Below, in pieces: positions 26,801-35,033 of a stretch of 64,000 nucleotides of DNA (within the stretch, counting starts at the first letter, position 1; the number at the start of each line of letters is the position of its first letter). Source of the DNA: Roseivivax lentus (lineage in GTDB: Bacteria > Pseudomonadota > Alphaproteobacteria > Rhodobacterales > Rhodobacteraceae). The position numbers and the translations under genes were made by a program. The DNA lies in contig NZ_FTOQ01000008.1 of NCBI RefSeq assembly GCF_900156805.1, positions 62,001 to 126,000 of the forward strand, in the 5' to 3' direction. The notes beneath the pieces are model-generated. The model saw only the letters and a program-made list of their open reading frames with translations, was not told where the DNA came from and did no database searches.

Positions 26801-27262
26801 GGGCCGGTGCGCACCCTGCCCACGAAGACCTTCTTCTACGGCATGCAGCCCGGCGAGGAGATCACCGCCGAGATCGACCCTGGAAAGACGCTGGAGATCC
26901 GCCTCATCACCATCGGCGAGCCGCAGGAAAACGGCGAGCGGCGGGTGTTCTTCGAGCTGAACGGCCAGCCCCGCTCGGTGCGCGTCGCGGACCGCAAGGC
27001 GACGGGCGGCAAGGCGGCCGCGCCCAAGGCCGAGATGGGCAACCCCAACCATGTCGGCGCGCCGATGCCGGGCGTCGTGGCCTCGGTCGCCGTGGAGGCG
27101 GGCAAATCGGTGAAGAAGGGCGACCTGTTGCTGACCATCGAGGCGATGAAGATGGAAACCGGCCTGCACGCCGAGCACGACGCGGTGGTCAAGGCCGTAC
27201 ATGCCACGCCGGGCGGCCAGATCGACGCGAAGGACCTGCTGGTGGAATACGAGGCGGAGTGA
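23813..27262 (+). CDS. pyc: Pyruvate carboxylase
   Basis: A 1149-residue single-chain anaplerotic enzyme forming oxaloacetate from pyruvate, bicarbonate and ATP. Domains in order: biotin carboxylase (about 1-450, LKASWGGGGRGMR and FIEVNPRVQVEHTVTEE), carboxyltransferase (about 535-810, TDTTMRDGHQSLLATRMRS, HFHTHDTSG), tetramerisation/PYC-OADA region, and biotinyl domain with K1113 in EAMKMETGLH. Length is typical of alpha4 Pyc. The start follows GGACCCTCC at normal spacing. The reverse strand is also open across the whole gene, an artefact of GC-rich codon use. Confidence 0.97.
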   Translation: MPDFQKILIANRGEIAIRIMRAANEMGKKTVAVFAEEDKLGLHRFKADEAYRIGEGLGPVQAYLSIPEIIRVAKQSGADAIHPGYGLLSENPEFVDACDAAGIAFIGPRAETMRALGDKASARRVAIEAGVPVIPATEVLGEDMDQIRAEAEKIGYPLMLKASWGGGGRGMRPIEGPDELETKVKEGRREAEAAFGNGEGYLEKMITRARHVEVQILGDKQGNIYHLFERDCSVQRRNQKVVERAPAPYLSAAQREELCELGRKICAHVQYECAGTVEFLMDMETGKFYFIEVNPRVQVEHTVTEEVTGIDIVQAQIAIAEGKSLAEATGKASQYDITLNGHALQTRITTEDPTNNFIPDYGRITAYRSATGMGIRLDGGTAYAGGVITRFYDSLLVKVTAWAATPEKAIKRMDRALREFRIRGVSTNIEFVENLLQHPTFLNNQYTTKFIDETPELFDFKPRQDRGTKVLTYIADITVNGHPETEGRPKPAADLRPARAPKPNVETPEPGTRNLLEEKGPQAVADWMAAQTQLLITDTTMRDGHQSLLATRMRSIDMIQVAPSYAANLPQLFSVECWGGATFDVAYRFLQECPWQRLRDIRAKMPNLMTQMLLRASNGVGYTNYPDNVVQGFVHQAAESGVDVFRVFDSLNWVENMRVAMDAVLETNKVCEGAICYTGDINDPDRAKYDLKYYVEMGKALRDAGAHILGLKDMAGLLKPAAAGPLIRALKDEVGLPIHFHTHDTSGAAIATVMAAAEAGVDAVDAAMDALSGNTSQPTLGSIVEAMRFTPRETGLDIEAIREISNYWEAVRGNYAAFESSLQAPASEVYLHEMPGGQFTNLKAQARSMGLEERWHEVAHTYADVNKMFGDIVKVTPSSKVVGDMALMMVSQNLTRADVEDPKRDISFPDSVIDMMRGNLGQPPGGWPKDLQKRILKNEKPFTDRPGKHLEPVDFDAKRAELSAKFEDAEFDGEDLNAYLMYPKVFTDYFTRHQQYGPVRTLPTKTFFYGMQPGEEITAEIDPGKTLEIRLITIGEPQENGERRVFFELNGQPRSVRVADRKATGGKAAAPKAEMGNPNHVGAPMPGVVASVAVEAGKSVKKGDLLLTIEAMKMETGLHAEHDAVVKAVHATPGGQIDAKDLLVEYEAE

Positions 27263-27394
27263 GAGGCACCGCGTCCGGCCACCTGATCCGTCTTCCGACA
27301 GGGTCTGGCTGAAAGCGCCAACCCAACCCGCCGGGCCGGAGGCCTGCGCCCTTCCCGCCGGCGCACTCCTTCCGCCTGCGGCCCGGCGGGGCTT

Positions 27395-27444
27395 TGGCGC
27401 GGCAACGCGCCAGGCAGCCTTCGCGTCGTCCCTTCGAAGGCTGC
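27395..27444. other. Pair of adjacent perfect hairpins in the pyc-rhodanese spacer
   Basis: TGGCGCG-GCAA-CGCGCCA (27395-27412, GNRA tetraloop) is followed at once by GCAGCCTTCG / CGAAGGCTGC (27414-27423 with 27435-27444). Neither has a T-tract, so they are not typical terminators. The 571-bp gap 27263-27833 contains no convincing gene. Confidence 0.6.
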
Positions 27445-27478
27445 GAAACGCTCCCGTCACACAAGCACCCCAGCCACA

Positions 27479-27684
27479 CGCCTGCCCGCGGGATGGCGCT
27501 GCAACCGGCGCACGCAGGCGCTTTATCCCCGCCAGATCACCGCGCAGAGAGAACGATGCGTCCCCGGCACCAAAACACCAGCCCGCCACGCCAAAGGCGT
27601 GTCACTTCCAATCGGCGCACCTCTGGTGCGACGGAGCGGGCAGGCGCTGGCGCGGCGGCTGCACGCAGCCTCGATTCCGCGCCC
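27479..27684 (+). repeat. Dispersed intergenic repeat, copy A
   Basis: About 206 bp similar to the reverse complement of 60362-60524. Shared blocks include CGCCTGCCCGCGGG, GCGCTTTAT, CGCGCAGA and GGGCAGGCGCTGG...GCGGCGGCTGCA. Copy A carries an extra 35-40 bp that includes a perfect hairpin CGCACC-TCT-GGTGCG (27616-27630). It looks like a family of chromosomal repeats. Confidence 0.75.
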
Positions 27685-27833
27685 GGCCATCGACCCGAGC
27701 GGCACAGGACCTCGACACGGACCAATCGCCCCGAAGACGCCGCCCAGCCGCGCCGCGGCCCTTGCCTTCCCGCACACGCCGCGCCTAGGCTCTGGCCGAC
27801 ACAGCCTCTCAGCCAGACAAGGCCGCCGCATCC

Positions 27834-28238
27834 ATGAGCAAGCTCGAAATCTCCGCCGCCGACCTGGTCGCCGAGGCGCGCAGCCAGATCCCCGAGGTCA
27901 CCACCGAAGAGGCGCTGGCCATGGCGCACGACCCCGATGTCGTCATCGTCGATATCCGCGACATCCGCGAACGCGCCAAGACCGGGTTCATCCCCGGATC
28001 GCTCCATGCGCCGCGCGGCATGCTGGAATTCTGGGTCGATCCCGACAGCCCCTACCACAAGCCCGAATTTGCCCAGGACGGCAAACGCTATGTCTTCCAC
28101 TGCGCCAGCGGATGGCGCTCGGCCCTCGCGGTGTTCCAGCTGCAGAAGATGGGCTTCGAGGCCGCGCATATGAAAGACGGCTTCAACGACTGGGTCGCCA
28201 AGGGTGGCGCCGTCGAAAAAGACGACCGGTCGCGCTGA
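27834..28238 (+). CDS. Rhodanese-like domain protein
   Basis: A 134-residue single rhodanese domain. The active-site loop is CASGWRSA, with Cys as the sulfur or substrate-binding nucleophile. The N-terminal CH2A-like segment VVIVDIRDIRERAKTGFIPG is intact. Such domains transfer sulfane sulfur or act as redox/thiol sensors; the acceptor is unknown. The stop overlaps the next ATG by one base (TGATG), so the two are translationally coupled. Confidence 0.9.
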   Translation: MSKLEISAADLVAEARSQIPEVTTEEALAMAHDPDVVIVDIRDIRERAKTGFIPGSLHAPRGMLEFWVDPDSPYHKPEFAQDGKRYVFHCASGWRSALAVFQLQKMGFEAAHMKDGFNDWVAKGGAVEKDDRSR

Positions 28239-28639
28239 TGGACGGGTCGACAAGCCTCGCGATCACCGCGATTTATGGCGGCCTTCTGGGGCTGTTGTTC
28301 CTCGCCCTCACCGCGGGCGTCATCCTGCGGCGCGGGCAGACCGGCACGGGCATGGGCGATGGCGGCGACCGTCTGCTCGCACGGCGCGTCCGGGCCCATG
28401 GCAACTTCGCCGAATTCGCGCCCTTGGGCCTCGTGCTCATGCTGCTGACCGAGCTGATGGGCGCGCCGCGCGAGGCGCTGCACCTCGCGGGCGGGCTCCT
28501 GCTCGTGGGCCGCGCGATGCACGGGCTGGCGCTCTCGCGCGAGACGCCGTCGGTCTTCCTGCGCTCGGGCGGGATGGTGCTGACGATCCTCTCGGTCGGC
28601 TCCACCTCCGTCGCGCTCATCGCCCACAGCCTGTGGTGA
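28238..28639 (+). CDS. MAPEG-family membrane protein
   Basis: A 133-residue protein with four hydrophobic helices and the MAPEG/GST-like signature RVRAHGNFAEFAPLGLVLMLLTE, in which the Arg, His, Asn and Glu are the conserved residues. Bacterial MAPEG proteins are relatives of microsomal glutathione transferases; their substrates are mostly unknown. ATG 28238 overlaps the rhodanese stop. Both genes may serve thiol detoxification, which is inference from pairing only. Confidence 0.87.
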   Translation: MDGSTSLAITAIYGGLLGLLFLALTAGVILRRGQTGTGMGDGGDRLLARRVRAHGNFAEFAPLGLVLMLLTELMGAPREALHLAGGLLLVGRAMHGLALSRETPSVFLRSGGMVLTILSVGSTSVALIAHSLW

Positions 28640-28733
28640 GACCGGCCGCGGGCCGAGAATCCCGGCCGTCGGCGCGATTTTCCCCTTGCAGCAGGTCGCG
28701 CGATTTTCTACATCCCCGCTACTCGATTGGTAA

Positions 28734-28808
28734 GCGGGCGTAGCTCAGGGGTAGAGCATTACCTTGCCAAGGTAAGGGTCGGGCGTTCGAATCGCCTCGC
28801 CCGCTCCA
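28734..28808 (+). tRNA. tRNA-Gly (GCC), integration target of the genomic island
   Basis: A 75-nt gene including encoded CCA. Acceptor stem GCGGGCG/CGCCCGC, D-arm TAGCTCAGGGGTAGAGC, anticodon loop TTGCCAA (GCC) on a TTACC/GGTAA stem, T-loop GTTCGAATC. It reads GGC, a dominant Gly codon in this GC-rich genome. Its 3' half from 28764 is duplicated perfectly at 36510-36554. Confidence 0.97.
28764..28808 (+). repeat. attL: left 45-bp direct repeat (3' half of tRNA-Gly)
   Basis: From TTGCCAAGGTAAGGG to CTCGCCCGCTCCA, identical over 45 bp to 36510-36554. The tRNA stays intact at this end. Confidence 0.9.
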
Positions 28809-28865
28809 ATTGTTTAGAAAAATCAAAGACTTACGTTGATCCCAGCCAGTAGCTGAGCAGAATCT

Positions 28866-28880
28866 TGTTCCAATGGAACA
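28866..28880. promoter_or_regulatory. Perfect 7-bp palindrome near attL
   Basis: TGTTCCA-A-TGGAACA, 58 bp inside the left end of the island. The size suits a dimeric regulator or a recombination directionality protein; nothing else supports a function. Confidence 0.35.
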
Positions 28881-28969
28881 GATTATTGCGCCTAAACTTG
28901 ACTTTGCACAACATTCGCAAAATTTGAGAACCTGAAAAAATTAACAAAAACAGGCGCTTACAGGCTTGC

Positions 28970-29179
28970 GAGTATTACTTTTCCGATTCGCAGTGAGTAA
29001 TTTGCGGGCGCGCGCCGTAGAATCCGCGACTGAAGCGCGACGGGCTCCCTCCCCACTGATGCCAGCGAATTTATGAGTATTACTTTCCCGAAGCGCGGTA
29101 AGTAGTTTGCACGAGCTCCGTTGAATCTGAGACTGAAGCGCGGTCGGCCCTGTCTCTACTGATTCCAGCGACACTCGAA
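28970..29179. repeat. Tandem duplication of a 105-bp unit
   Basis: Two diverged copies (28970-29074 and 29075-29179). Each begins GAGTATTACTTT, contains GACTGAAGCGCG and ends CTGATKCCAGCGA. I see no gene in it. The copies differ at many positions, so the duplication is old. Confidence 0.8.
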
Positions 29180-29214
29180 ATCTCGCCGATGCCGAGTGCG
29201 TTGAAGGGGTTTAC

Positions 29215-29750
29215 GAGTGAGATGCGGATATGAATTTCGGTGGCTAAAATTTCTTGCCTGAACCGGGGAAGTAATCCGCGGGGCATTCATCATCACTGCG
29301 GACAACCGGGAGATCATCTCCCGGCGGACTGTGTTGAATGCCGGTAACAGCGGATAAGGCATCCGCGACCTGATGAGAGCGCCGTAGAACAGAGTTTCGG
29401 AAGCTACAGAGCCCCGCACACAGTACAGATGCTGAGCGACGTCGGCTCATGTTGCGTCGCCAAGGGGCCGCGAATCTGCGCTCGCCAAATCGGCCTCAGT
29501 CCATGCTACACCGCCGTGAGGAACCTCGAGACAGCCGAATAGCGGAGGCGCTCATGTGGACATCATAGCGCGACTACGTCGACGTCACGCCAGGTCCTGA
29601 AGCTGTCCAGTCCTTGAATTGATCGCAGGGTGGTTCGAAGGCTACAACGACCACCACCCGCACTCGTAGCCGAAGATGCGCTGGCCTCTCGAGTTCCCCG
29701 CAGCTCAAACCGCAACAGCCGGAGCGTCCGGCAGAACGGGAGCAAGACCA
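29215..29750 (+). pseudogene. Decayed IS3-family transposase (OrfB) with right IS end
   Basis: Three-frame reading recovers fragments in the order of an IS3 OrfB DDE domain: TGEVIRGAFIITADNREIIS (29262-29325), IRDLM (29361), YRAPHTVQMLSDVGS then ARQIGLSPCYTAVR (29405-29520), RDYVDVTPGPEAVQSL (29569-29620), LIAGWFEGYNDHHPHS, stop, PKMRWPLEF (29619-29700). Several frameshifts and stops separate them. The HPHS-LKMRSPREF-like end is diagnostic of IS3. GGCAGAACGGGAGCAAGACCA at about 29730-29750 resembles the terminal inverted repeat of such elements. The gene is dead. Confidence 0.8.
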
Positions 29751-29985
29751 TCCGCCTAACCGCATGTGTTTGCGAAGTGAAACGCTCGAAGCAAAGCTTT
29801 GAAAAACGCCAGTTTCTAGTTCGATCAACTTCTGTCTAAGATTCGCTAGCACGACTGAGAATCGCGAGCCGTTGAGCTAAAGCGCACTCAACTAAGATGC
29901 ATGAATCTATGTCACTGAGACTTACCTTGCTATTGCAATACTCTGGTGCTGAGATTGGTTATAGTCCGGCCTCAGAAGGGCGCTT

Positions 29986-31137
29986 ATGGTATTGCAGCAT
30001 ACGTCAGATAATACTCCCTACCTTAGAAGGAAGCCAAGCGGCATCTATGAGATTGTTTGGTATCAAGATGGGGTGCGCAAGCGGAGAACCACCGGACTTC
30101 GTGACATCTCCATGGCAAAGTTCGCATTGCCGCAAATCTTGGAAAATACTACACAGCACCGCCTAGGACGAAATCCGAACTTGTCACAGTTGATTGACGT
30201 CTTCCTGCGTCATCAACGACGCTGGAAGACGAAGCAGCAGCACGCGACAATGACTTGCGCCCTTAACCTGGTTGCTGATCGGATGGGTCGTGTGCCGATA
30301 GGAATTTTTGGGCAACACCACGTAGACCAGTTTACCGCGATCATGAAGATAGAAGTACCTCCAAACCGTTCGGAGGGTTTCTACTCAACTTCAACAATAC
30401 GCAAGGCGCTAGTGATGCTTCGCGCATGCCTCAACGACGCGGCAGCACGTCGTTACATTGCAAGAGCCCCAACATTTCGAATTCGCCTGTCTGATGCGCC
30501 TGCACGCAATGAATTTTTATCTCCCAAGGACGTCGAACGATTACTGAATAGCTGTCGCCCAAGCCATGGGCACAGTGACTTTCGCAGTGTGCCGCATAGC
30601 CATGTTCAAAACCGGGAGCACCTTGAGGGTTTCGTTTTAATCGCAGTGACCACTGGAGCACGCAAACAAGCTATTCTGGATCTTCGCTGGAGCGGAGTTC
30701 ATCTTTCTTCGCCAACAGTCGGTGGCGTGGCGAACTCCCGCACAGGAGAGGCTGACTGGATAGATTTTGGCCAATCTATTGGAAATAAAAGAAGGCCCAA
30801 AATTTCTATTTCGCACAATTCCCGTCTGCTTGCGTGGTTACATGAACGCGCGAGCTCAGCCCTTCCAGATGATCAAGTAATTCAATACCATGGTCGCCCG
30901 GTATCTAACATTACGAAAGGCCTTTTGTCGCTTTACAAAGATGCAGGCTTAAGTCGTCCAAGCGCCCCTGCGCACATCTTTAAGCATACTGCTATCACCT
31001 GGATGATGCAGGCAAACGTACCCATAGCTTCCATCGCGGCAATGACCAACACTTCGGAAGCCGTTCTGACTAGGGTGTACGGTCATCACTCCGCTGATTT
31101 CAGACACCAACTTTCTGGGCTCAACATATCGCTGTGA
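29986..31137 (+). CDS. Tyrosine recombinase / integrase of the island
   Basis: A 383-residue phage-type integrase. An N-terminal region with an SGIYEIVWYQDGVRKRRTTG start (arm-type binding domain) is followed by a core-binding domain (about 66-170) and a catalytic domain. Catalytic residues visible are R226 (TTGARKQAILDLRW), H330 and K333 in AHIFKHTAITWMMQA, H367 and nucleophile Y365 (TRVYGHHS). The second catalytic Arg is Lys here, a variant seen in a subgroup of alphaproteobacterial integrases. It should recombine the 45-bp tRNA-Gly core. It lies 1.2 kb from attL, pointing inward. The gap 29751-29985 holds nothing I can identify. Confidence 0.93.
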   Translation: MVLQHTSDNTPYLRRKPSGIYEIVWYQDGVRKRRTTGLRDISMAKFALPQILENTTQHRLGRNPNLSQLIDVFLRHQRRWKTKQQHATMTCALNLVADRMGRVPIGIFGQHHVDQFTAIMKIEVPPNRSEGFYSTSTIRKALVMLRACLNDAAARRYIARAPTFRIRLSDAPARNEFLSPKDVERLLNSCRPSHGHSDFRSVPHSHVQNREHLEGFVLIAVTTGARKQAILDLRWSGVHLSSPTVGGVANSRTGEADWIDFGQSIGNKRRPKISISHNSRLLAWLHERASSALPDDQVIQYHGRPVSNITKGLLSLYKDAGLSRPSAPAHIFKHTAITWMMQANVPIASIAAMTNTSEAVLTRVYGHHSADFRHQLSGLNISL

Positions 31138-31323
31138 CGAGATTTTTGCCTGCATCTGTAGCAAACGCCCGCTTATATGCGCCCGGACGCCCAACACGGA
31201 TCCGGTACAAATATTTGTTTTTAAACATATTATTCACGATTCCAGGTCATTCAAGCCCACCCCACGTCGCCGCAAAATTTTGGGTTGAACACGATCGAAA
31301 ACGACGATAGGCAATCAGTCGTC

Positions 31324-31398
31324 GCGGGCGTAGCTCAGGGGTAGAGCGTCACCTTGCCAAGGTGGATGTCGTGAGTTCGAATCTCATCGCCCGCTCCA
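31324..31398 (+). tRNA. Second tRNA-Gly (GCC), carried inside the island
   Basis: A complete 75-nt cloverleaf with CCA, anticodon loop TTGCCAA. It shares the acceptor and D arms with the tRNA at 28734 but differs in the anticodon stem (CACC/GGTG), variable region (GATGTCG) and T-stem (TGAGTTCGAATCTCA). Compensatory pairing is kept, so it should be functional. It stands 187 bp after the integrase. Confidence 0.95.
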
Positions 31399-31655
31399 AA
31401 CACGCACATCTCTTGAGTTAACGGAGCACCACGCTTCGAATCCGTGATGGGTTGGATCGACCCGCTCATCGGATGCCACTCCTTGTGCAAGTCAAGCTCC
31501 GATTAGCTGGTGTTTTTAAAATCCATGACAAGACGCTTACACCGATTATCTCGACGTATTCGGAAATTTTTTACTTGCTTTGAAACAAAAATATAAATCA
31601 CATACCCTTCAAGCTAAAACATGACACTTATCACCCGTAACCACATTCTTTCCAC

Positions 31656-32246
31656 ATGAATGAACTCAAGAAATCCAAAGAAGGCTCAGAAAACTCTTCT
31701 GAAGCTCCCGCACCGGTCCTTGGCTTATCAGCTGCGCAGTGGACCATGCTCAGTAACGTGATTACCGTATTCTCCAGCCTAGGCATTCTGATAGCAATTA
31801 TTGGAGTAACGCTAGCTTATCGAGAGCAAAAATCTAATGAGGATTTTCGTGAGTTAAAAGAGACCCTGGAACTTATCTCTCAGTGGGAGGAACAAGAAGT
31901 CTCACTCCAATTTGAAGCGCTGACACAATTGATTTCTGAAAAATTAACACCGGCAATACAAGCGCGCCCTAGGATATCAGAAGAAAGCTTTGATTTTGCG
32001 GTAATGCAAATTATTTCGCAACACGCATCCACTCCTGACGCAGAGATAAAGCTAAGACAGATCAATCGTTTTTTTAATCGACTGGGTCTTTGTGTCGCAG
32101 CTTCAGTCTGCGACGCTGATTTCGCAATTAATCACTTCCGGTCCGAGATCGAAACGTGGCAAATACTGTATTCTGCGACCGAAAATACAACGAACTACTC
32201 ATTTGGGACTGGCGTACCTTATCTTTTCTCATTGATAGAGCCTTAA
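31656..32246 (+). CDS. Single-pass membrane protein, DUF4760-like
   Basis: A 196-residue protein. Residues about 33-55 form one membrane helix (VITVFSSLGILIAIIGVTLAY) after a polar N-terminus, followed by a helical cytoplasmic domain with RQINRFFNRLGLCVAASVCDADFAINHF. The layout (one helix, then a helical domain with an RFFNRLG-type motif) resembles DUF4760 proteins, but the match is from memory of the pattern and is tentative. Low GC and island position indicate transfer. A terminator overlaps its stop, so it is a separate unit. No clear ribosome-binding site precedes the ATG. The gap 31399-31655 is AT-rich and probably holds its promoter. Confidence 0.65.
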   Translation: MNELKKSKEGSENSSEAPAPVLGLSAAQWTMLSNVITVFSSLGILIAIIGVTLAYREQKSNEDFRELKETLELISQWEEQEVSLQFEALTQLISEKLTPAIQARPRISEESFDFAVMQIISQHASTPDAEIKLRQINRFFNRLGLCVAASVCDADFAINHFRSEIETWQILYSATENTTNYSFGTGVPYLFSLIEP

Positions 32247-32261
32247 CCTTAGTTAAGGCTC
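32238..32261 (+). terminator. Perfect hairpin overlapping the stop of the membrane-protein gene
   Basis: GAGCCTTAAC (32238-32247), loop CTTA, GTTAAGGCTC (32252-32261), then CTATT. The stem is perfect but the T-tract is weak. The following gap to 32868 (about 600 bp) shows no convincing gene; a 73-codon TTG-start frame at 32416 has no support. A hairpin CGAGAG...CTCTCG lies at 32810-32830. Confidence 0.6.
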
Positions 32262-32868
32262 CTATTCGTGAGGACATAAACTCCATTGATTCCACCCTCT
32301 AAGATATAATTTCAAGCTACCTGCAATCAACAAAAAGGATAACTGATAATCCAACCAAGGAACTTGCCAGGATTTTTGTTCGCCATAACACCAGAACCTT
32401 GATACCTTTCTTGCTTTGCCTATTCCCAAGCTCGGACTACTTTATTTTGTAGAGCGTATTCCTCTACGGTCTCCATGCAGGACGACAGACGGCTGTAAAT
32501 CATTGCTCGAAACTTACCGTGTCATATCAAATCTCAGAGGCCTTTGCCCGCCGATCGCTTCCATAATCCGCACAGGGTACATCGAGTTGTTTGGGAGGAT
32601 TAGGCACCCCGAAGAGCGAACCACTTCATACGTGTAGATAAGGGGGCACTCAAGACGCGCCAATACATCGGGGACACCCAAAATTTAGAACAAACCTTTT
32701 ATAAGGTCGCTTGATAACCGAAGAACGCTAGCTCAAACTTTTCTCTCTGCTACCACTGGCTGCGCCTACAAGAGAGAGCTAGTGTGGGTAGCAACGCTTA
32801 GCTGTGATACGAGAGGCCATGCTTCTCTCGTTTGCGAAGCGATTTTGTAGCATTCGAAAGGAGAGAGC

Positions 32869-35033
32869 ATGCTGGACATCGTGTTTGGGTCAGCAGGACA
32901 AAGCCCTGCAGAAACCAGTCTTCGCGAGGTCTTGTCCAGCGCTAATCTCGACGGAACATTGTACTTTGCTTATCCGCTGTTCGACAGCGCAGACGGTCAA
33001 GTGAGCGCTGACGCTCTCCTGATCACCCGAGAACATGGTCTCGTACTTTTTGACCTCACACCTCATCCGCGAGGCGACCAAGAATCGGACGCCTGGATAG
33101 AGGAGCTCCTAGACCGGCAAGACGAGATTTTTCGGAATATCAGTTCGAAGCTTTTCGATAACAAAAATCTCGTCAAGCGCCGAGATCTAGTCCTAGAACC
33201 TCAAATTGTTACATACTTTGCAGAAGATCCAGAGATAAGTGAAGATGATATAATTTTCGCAACTCCGGAAACGTTAGTGCAGCTTATTGGCAGCTTTCCA
33301 TCTCTCCTCGAGGAGCATGAGCGCGCTCTAAACGCCACAATTCAGCGCGTCACGACAATCAAGCCGAACAATAAGCGCTTGAATGTTGATAAGGAAGATT
33401 CGCTTGGAGCAGTCTTAAAGAAGATTGAAGCCGGAGTAGCAAATCTTGATTCTTGGCAGAAAAAGTCTGCGATTGCTTATCCTGAAGGGCCACAGAGGAT
33501 TCGAGGCCTCGCTGGCTCTGGAAAGACAATCGTCCTAGCTTTAAAGGCTGCATATCTTCATGCTCGCCATCCCGATTGGAATATAGCGGTTACGTATTAC
33601 AGTAGGTCTCTGCAGCAGCAATTTAAAGATTTGGTTCGCCGTTTATGTACGAAACCAAGAAAGATGAGCCTGATTGGAGTAAGATTCATATTTTTCATTG
33701 CTGGGGCAGTCGATCAGAACCAGGCTTTTATTCTCGAGTGGCGCGTGCGTATGACGTTGAGCCACTAACTTGGAAGGCTGCTGATCAGAAGTACGGCAGA
33801 GAAAGCTTCGATGGAGCCTGCAGCGAGCTCCTTAAAATAATAGAAGGTCAAGAAGAGCACAAGGTACTCTACGACGCCCTTCTTATCGATGAAGCTCAAG
33901 ACCTTCCAGTATCATTCTTCAGGATTGCATATTCTGCTTGTGCCTCACCAAAGCGTATTGTTTGGGCCTATGATGAATTGCAAAATCTCGGTGAATATAG
34001 CATGCCATCTCCCGAAGCGCTTTTTGGTGAAAATCATAATGGTCAGCCACTAGTTCAATTGCGTAAAGATCCTAACCGCCCCCCTCAAGATATTGTGTTG
34101 CCCGTATGTTATCGGAATACACCTTGGGCTCTCACGGTCGCTCACGGCCTCGGCTTTGGGATTGCGAGGGAAGCTCCACAGGGTTCGGCTTCAGGGTTAG
34201 TGCAAATTTTTGATGAACCAGAGCTTTGGGATGATATTGGATATGAAGTCTCAAGCGGGAATCTGGCACTAGGCGCGCACGTGACTCTAAAACGTAAAGC
34301 GGAGTGCTCGCCGGTGTTTTTCACGGACCCTGATAAGGCATTAATCAATAGAGATGATGCCGTCGCCTTCCAAAGCTTCGCCGACGTAGAAGAGCAGGCG
34401 GATTGGGTCGCAGATCAAATTGAGAAAAACCTGCTCGAGGATGAACTTCTCGCGCGCGATATTTTAATTATTTTGCCCGACGCATATACGTCGAAGAGGC
34501 AATTTTCTTTTATTTATAAGGCATTAATGGAGCGGGGAATTCAATCCCATCTGGCTGGCGTTAACTCCAGCCGAGATGAAATCTTTGTAAACGATAGCAT
34601 CGCTGTCACGCACATATACCGCGCGAAAGGCAACGAAGCAGCGATGGTTTACGTACTAAATGCGGATCACTGTTTCAGCGGCTTAGAACTTTCTAAAAAA
34701 CGCAATACATTATTTACCGCAATCACTCGCTCTCGTGCCTGGGTACGTGTCTGTGGAGTAGGTCAAGCACAGGAACGCCTTACTGAAGAATTCCGAAAAA
34801 TTCGTGACAAAGGTTTTGTTCTTGAATTCGACTACCCAAATGCAGCAGAAATTAAGAAGATGCGTCGAATTCATCGGGACCGCTCTGAGGCCGAACAAAA
34901 GCAAATCAATAGAAGTGTCTCGGATTTTTCAAGTATTGTTGCGCAGATTGACAGCGGCGAATTGTCGCCTGATGCTTTGCCCGATGAGTTACTTGAAGCA
35001 CTGTCGCGAATTGTACCTAGGGATCATAAATGA
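32869..35033 (+). pseudogene. UvrD-like superfamily-1 helicase with N-terminal nuclease-like region, interrupted by a -1 frameshift
   Basis: Two overlapping frames (32869-33768 and 33645-35033) join to one protein of about 720 residues. The first has an AAGGAGAGAG ribosome-binding site, an N-terminal NERD/PD-(D/E)XK-like region (SPAETSLREVL ... VSADALLITREHGLVLFDLT) and Walker A GLAGSGKT. The second supplies DALLIDEAQDLP (motif II), CYRNTPWAL (motif IV), IYRAKGNEAAMVYVL (motif V) and LFTAITRSRAWVRV (motif VI). Homology moves from frame 1 to frame 3 at about 33642, where one missing T in CGCCGTTTATG explains the break. The expected nuclease Lys after LFD is Thr, so nuclease activity is doubtful. 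The stop overlaps the next ATG (ATGA). Confidence 0.82.

Noticed and set aside
23777-27589. 1270-codon open frame on the minus strand
   Set aside because: It is antisense to the complete pyc gene and has no recognisable motif. Long antisense frames are expected from the codon bias of GC-rich genomes.
28941-29174. 77-codon minus-strand ORF with an internal repeat
   Set aside because: The repeat is the 105-bp DNA duplication read in frame (105 is divisible by 3); no ribosome-binding site or homology.
32416-32637. 73-codon ORF in the island
   Set aside because: TTG start, no ribosome-binding site, no motif or plausible hydrophobic pattern.
33630-33700. Programmed -1 frameshift in the helicase
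   Set aside because: No X-XXY-YYZ slippery heptamer and no obvious stem downstream; a missing T is the simpler explanation.
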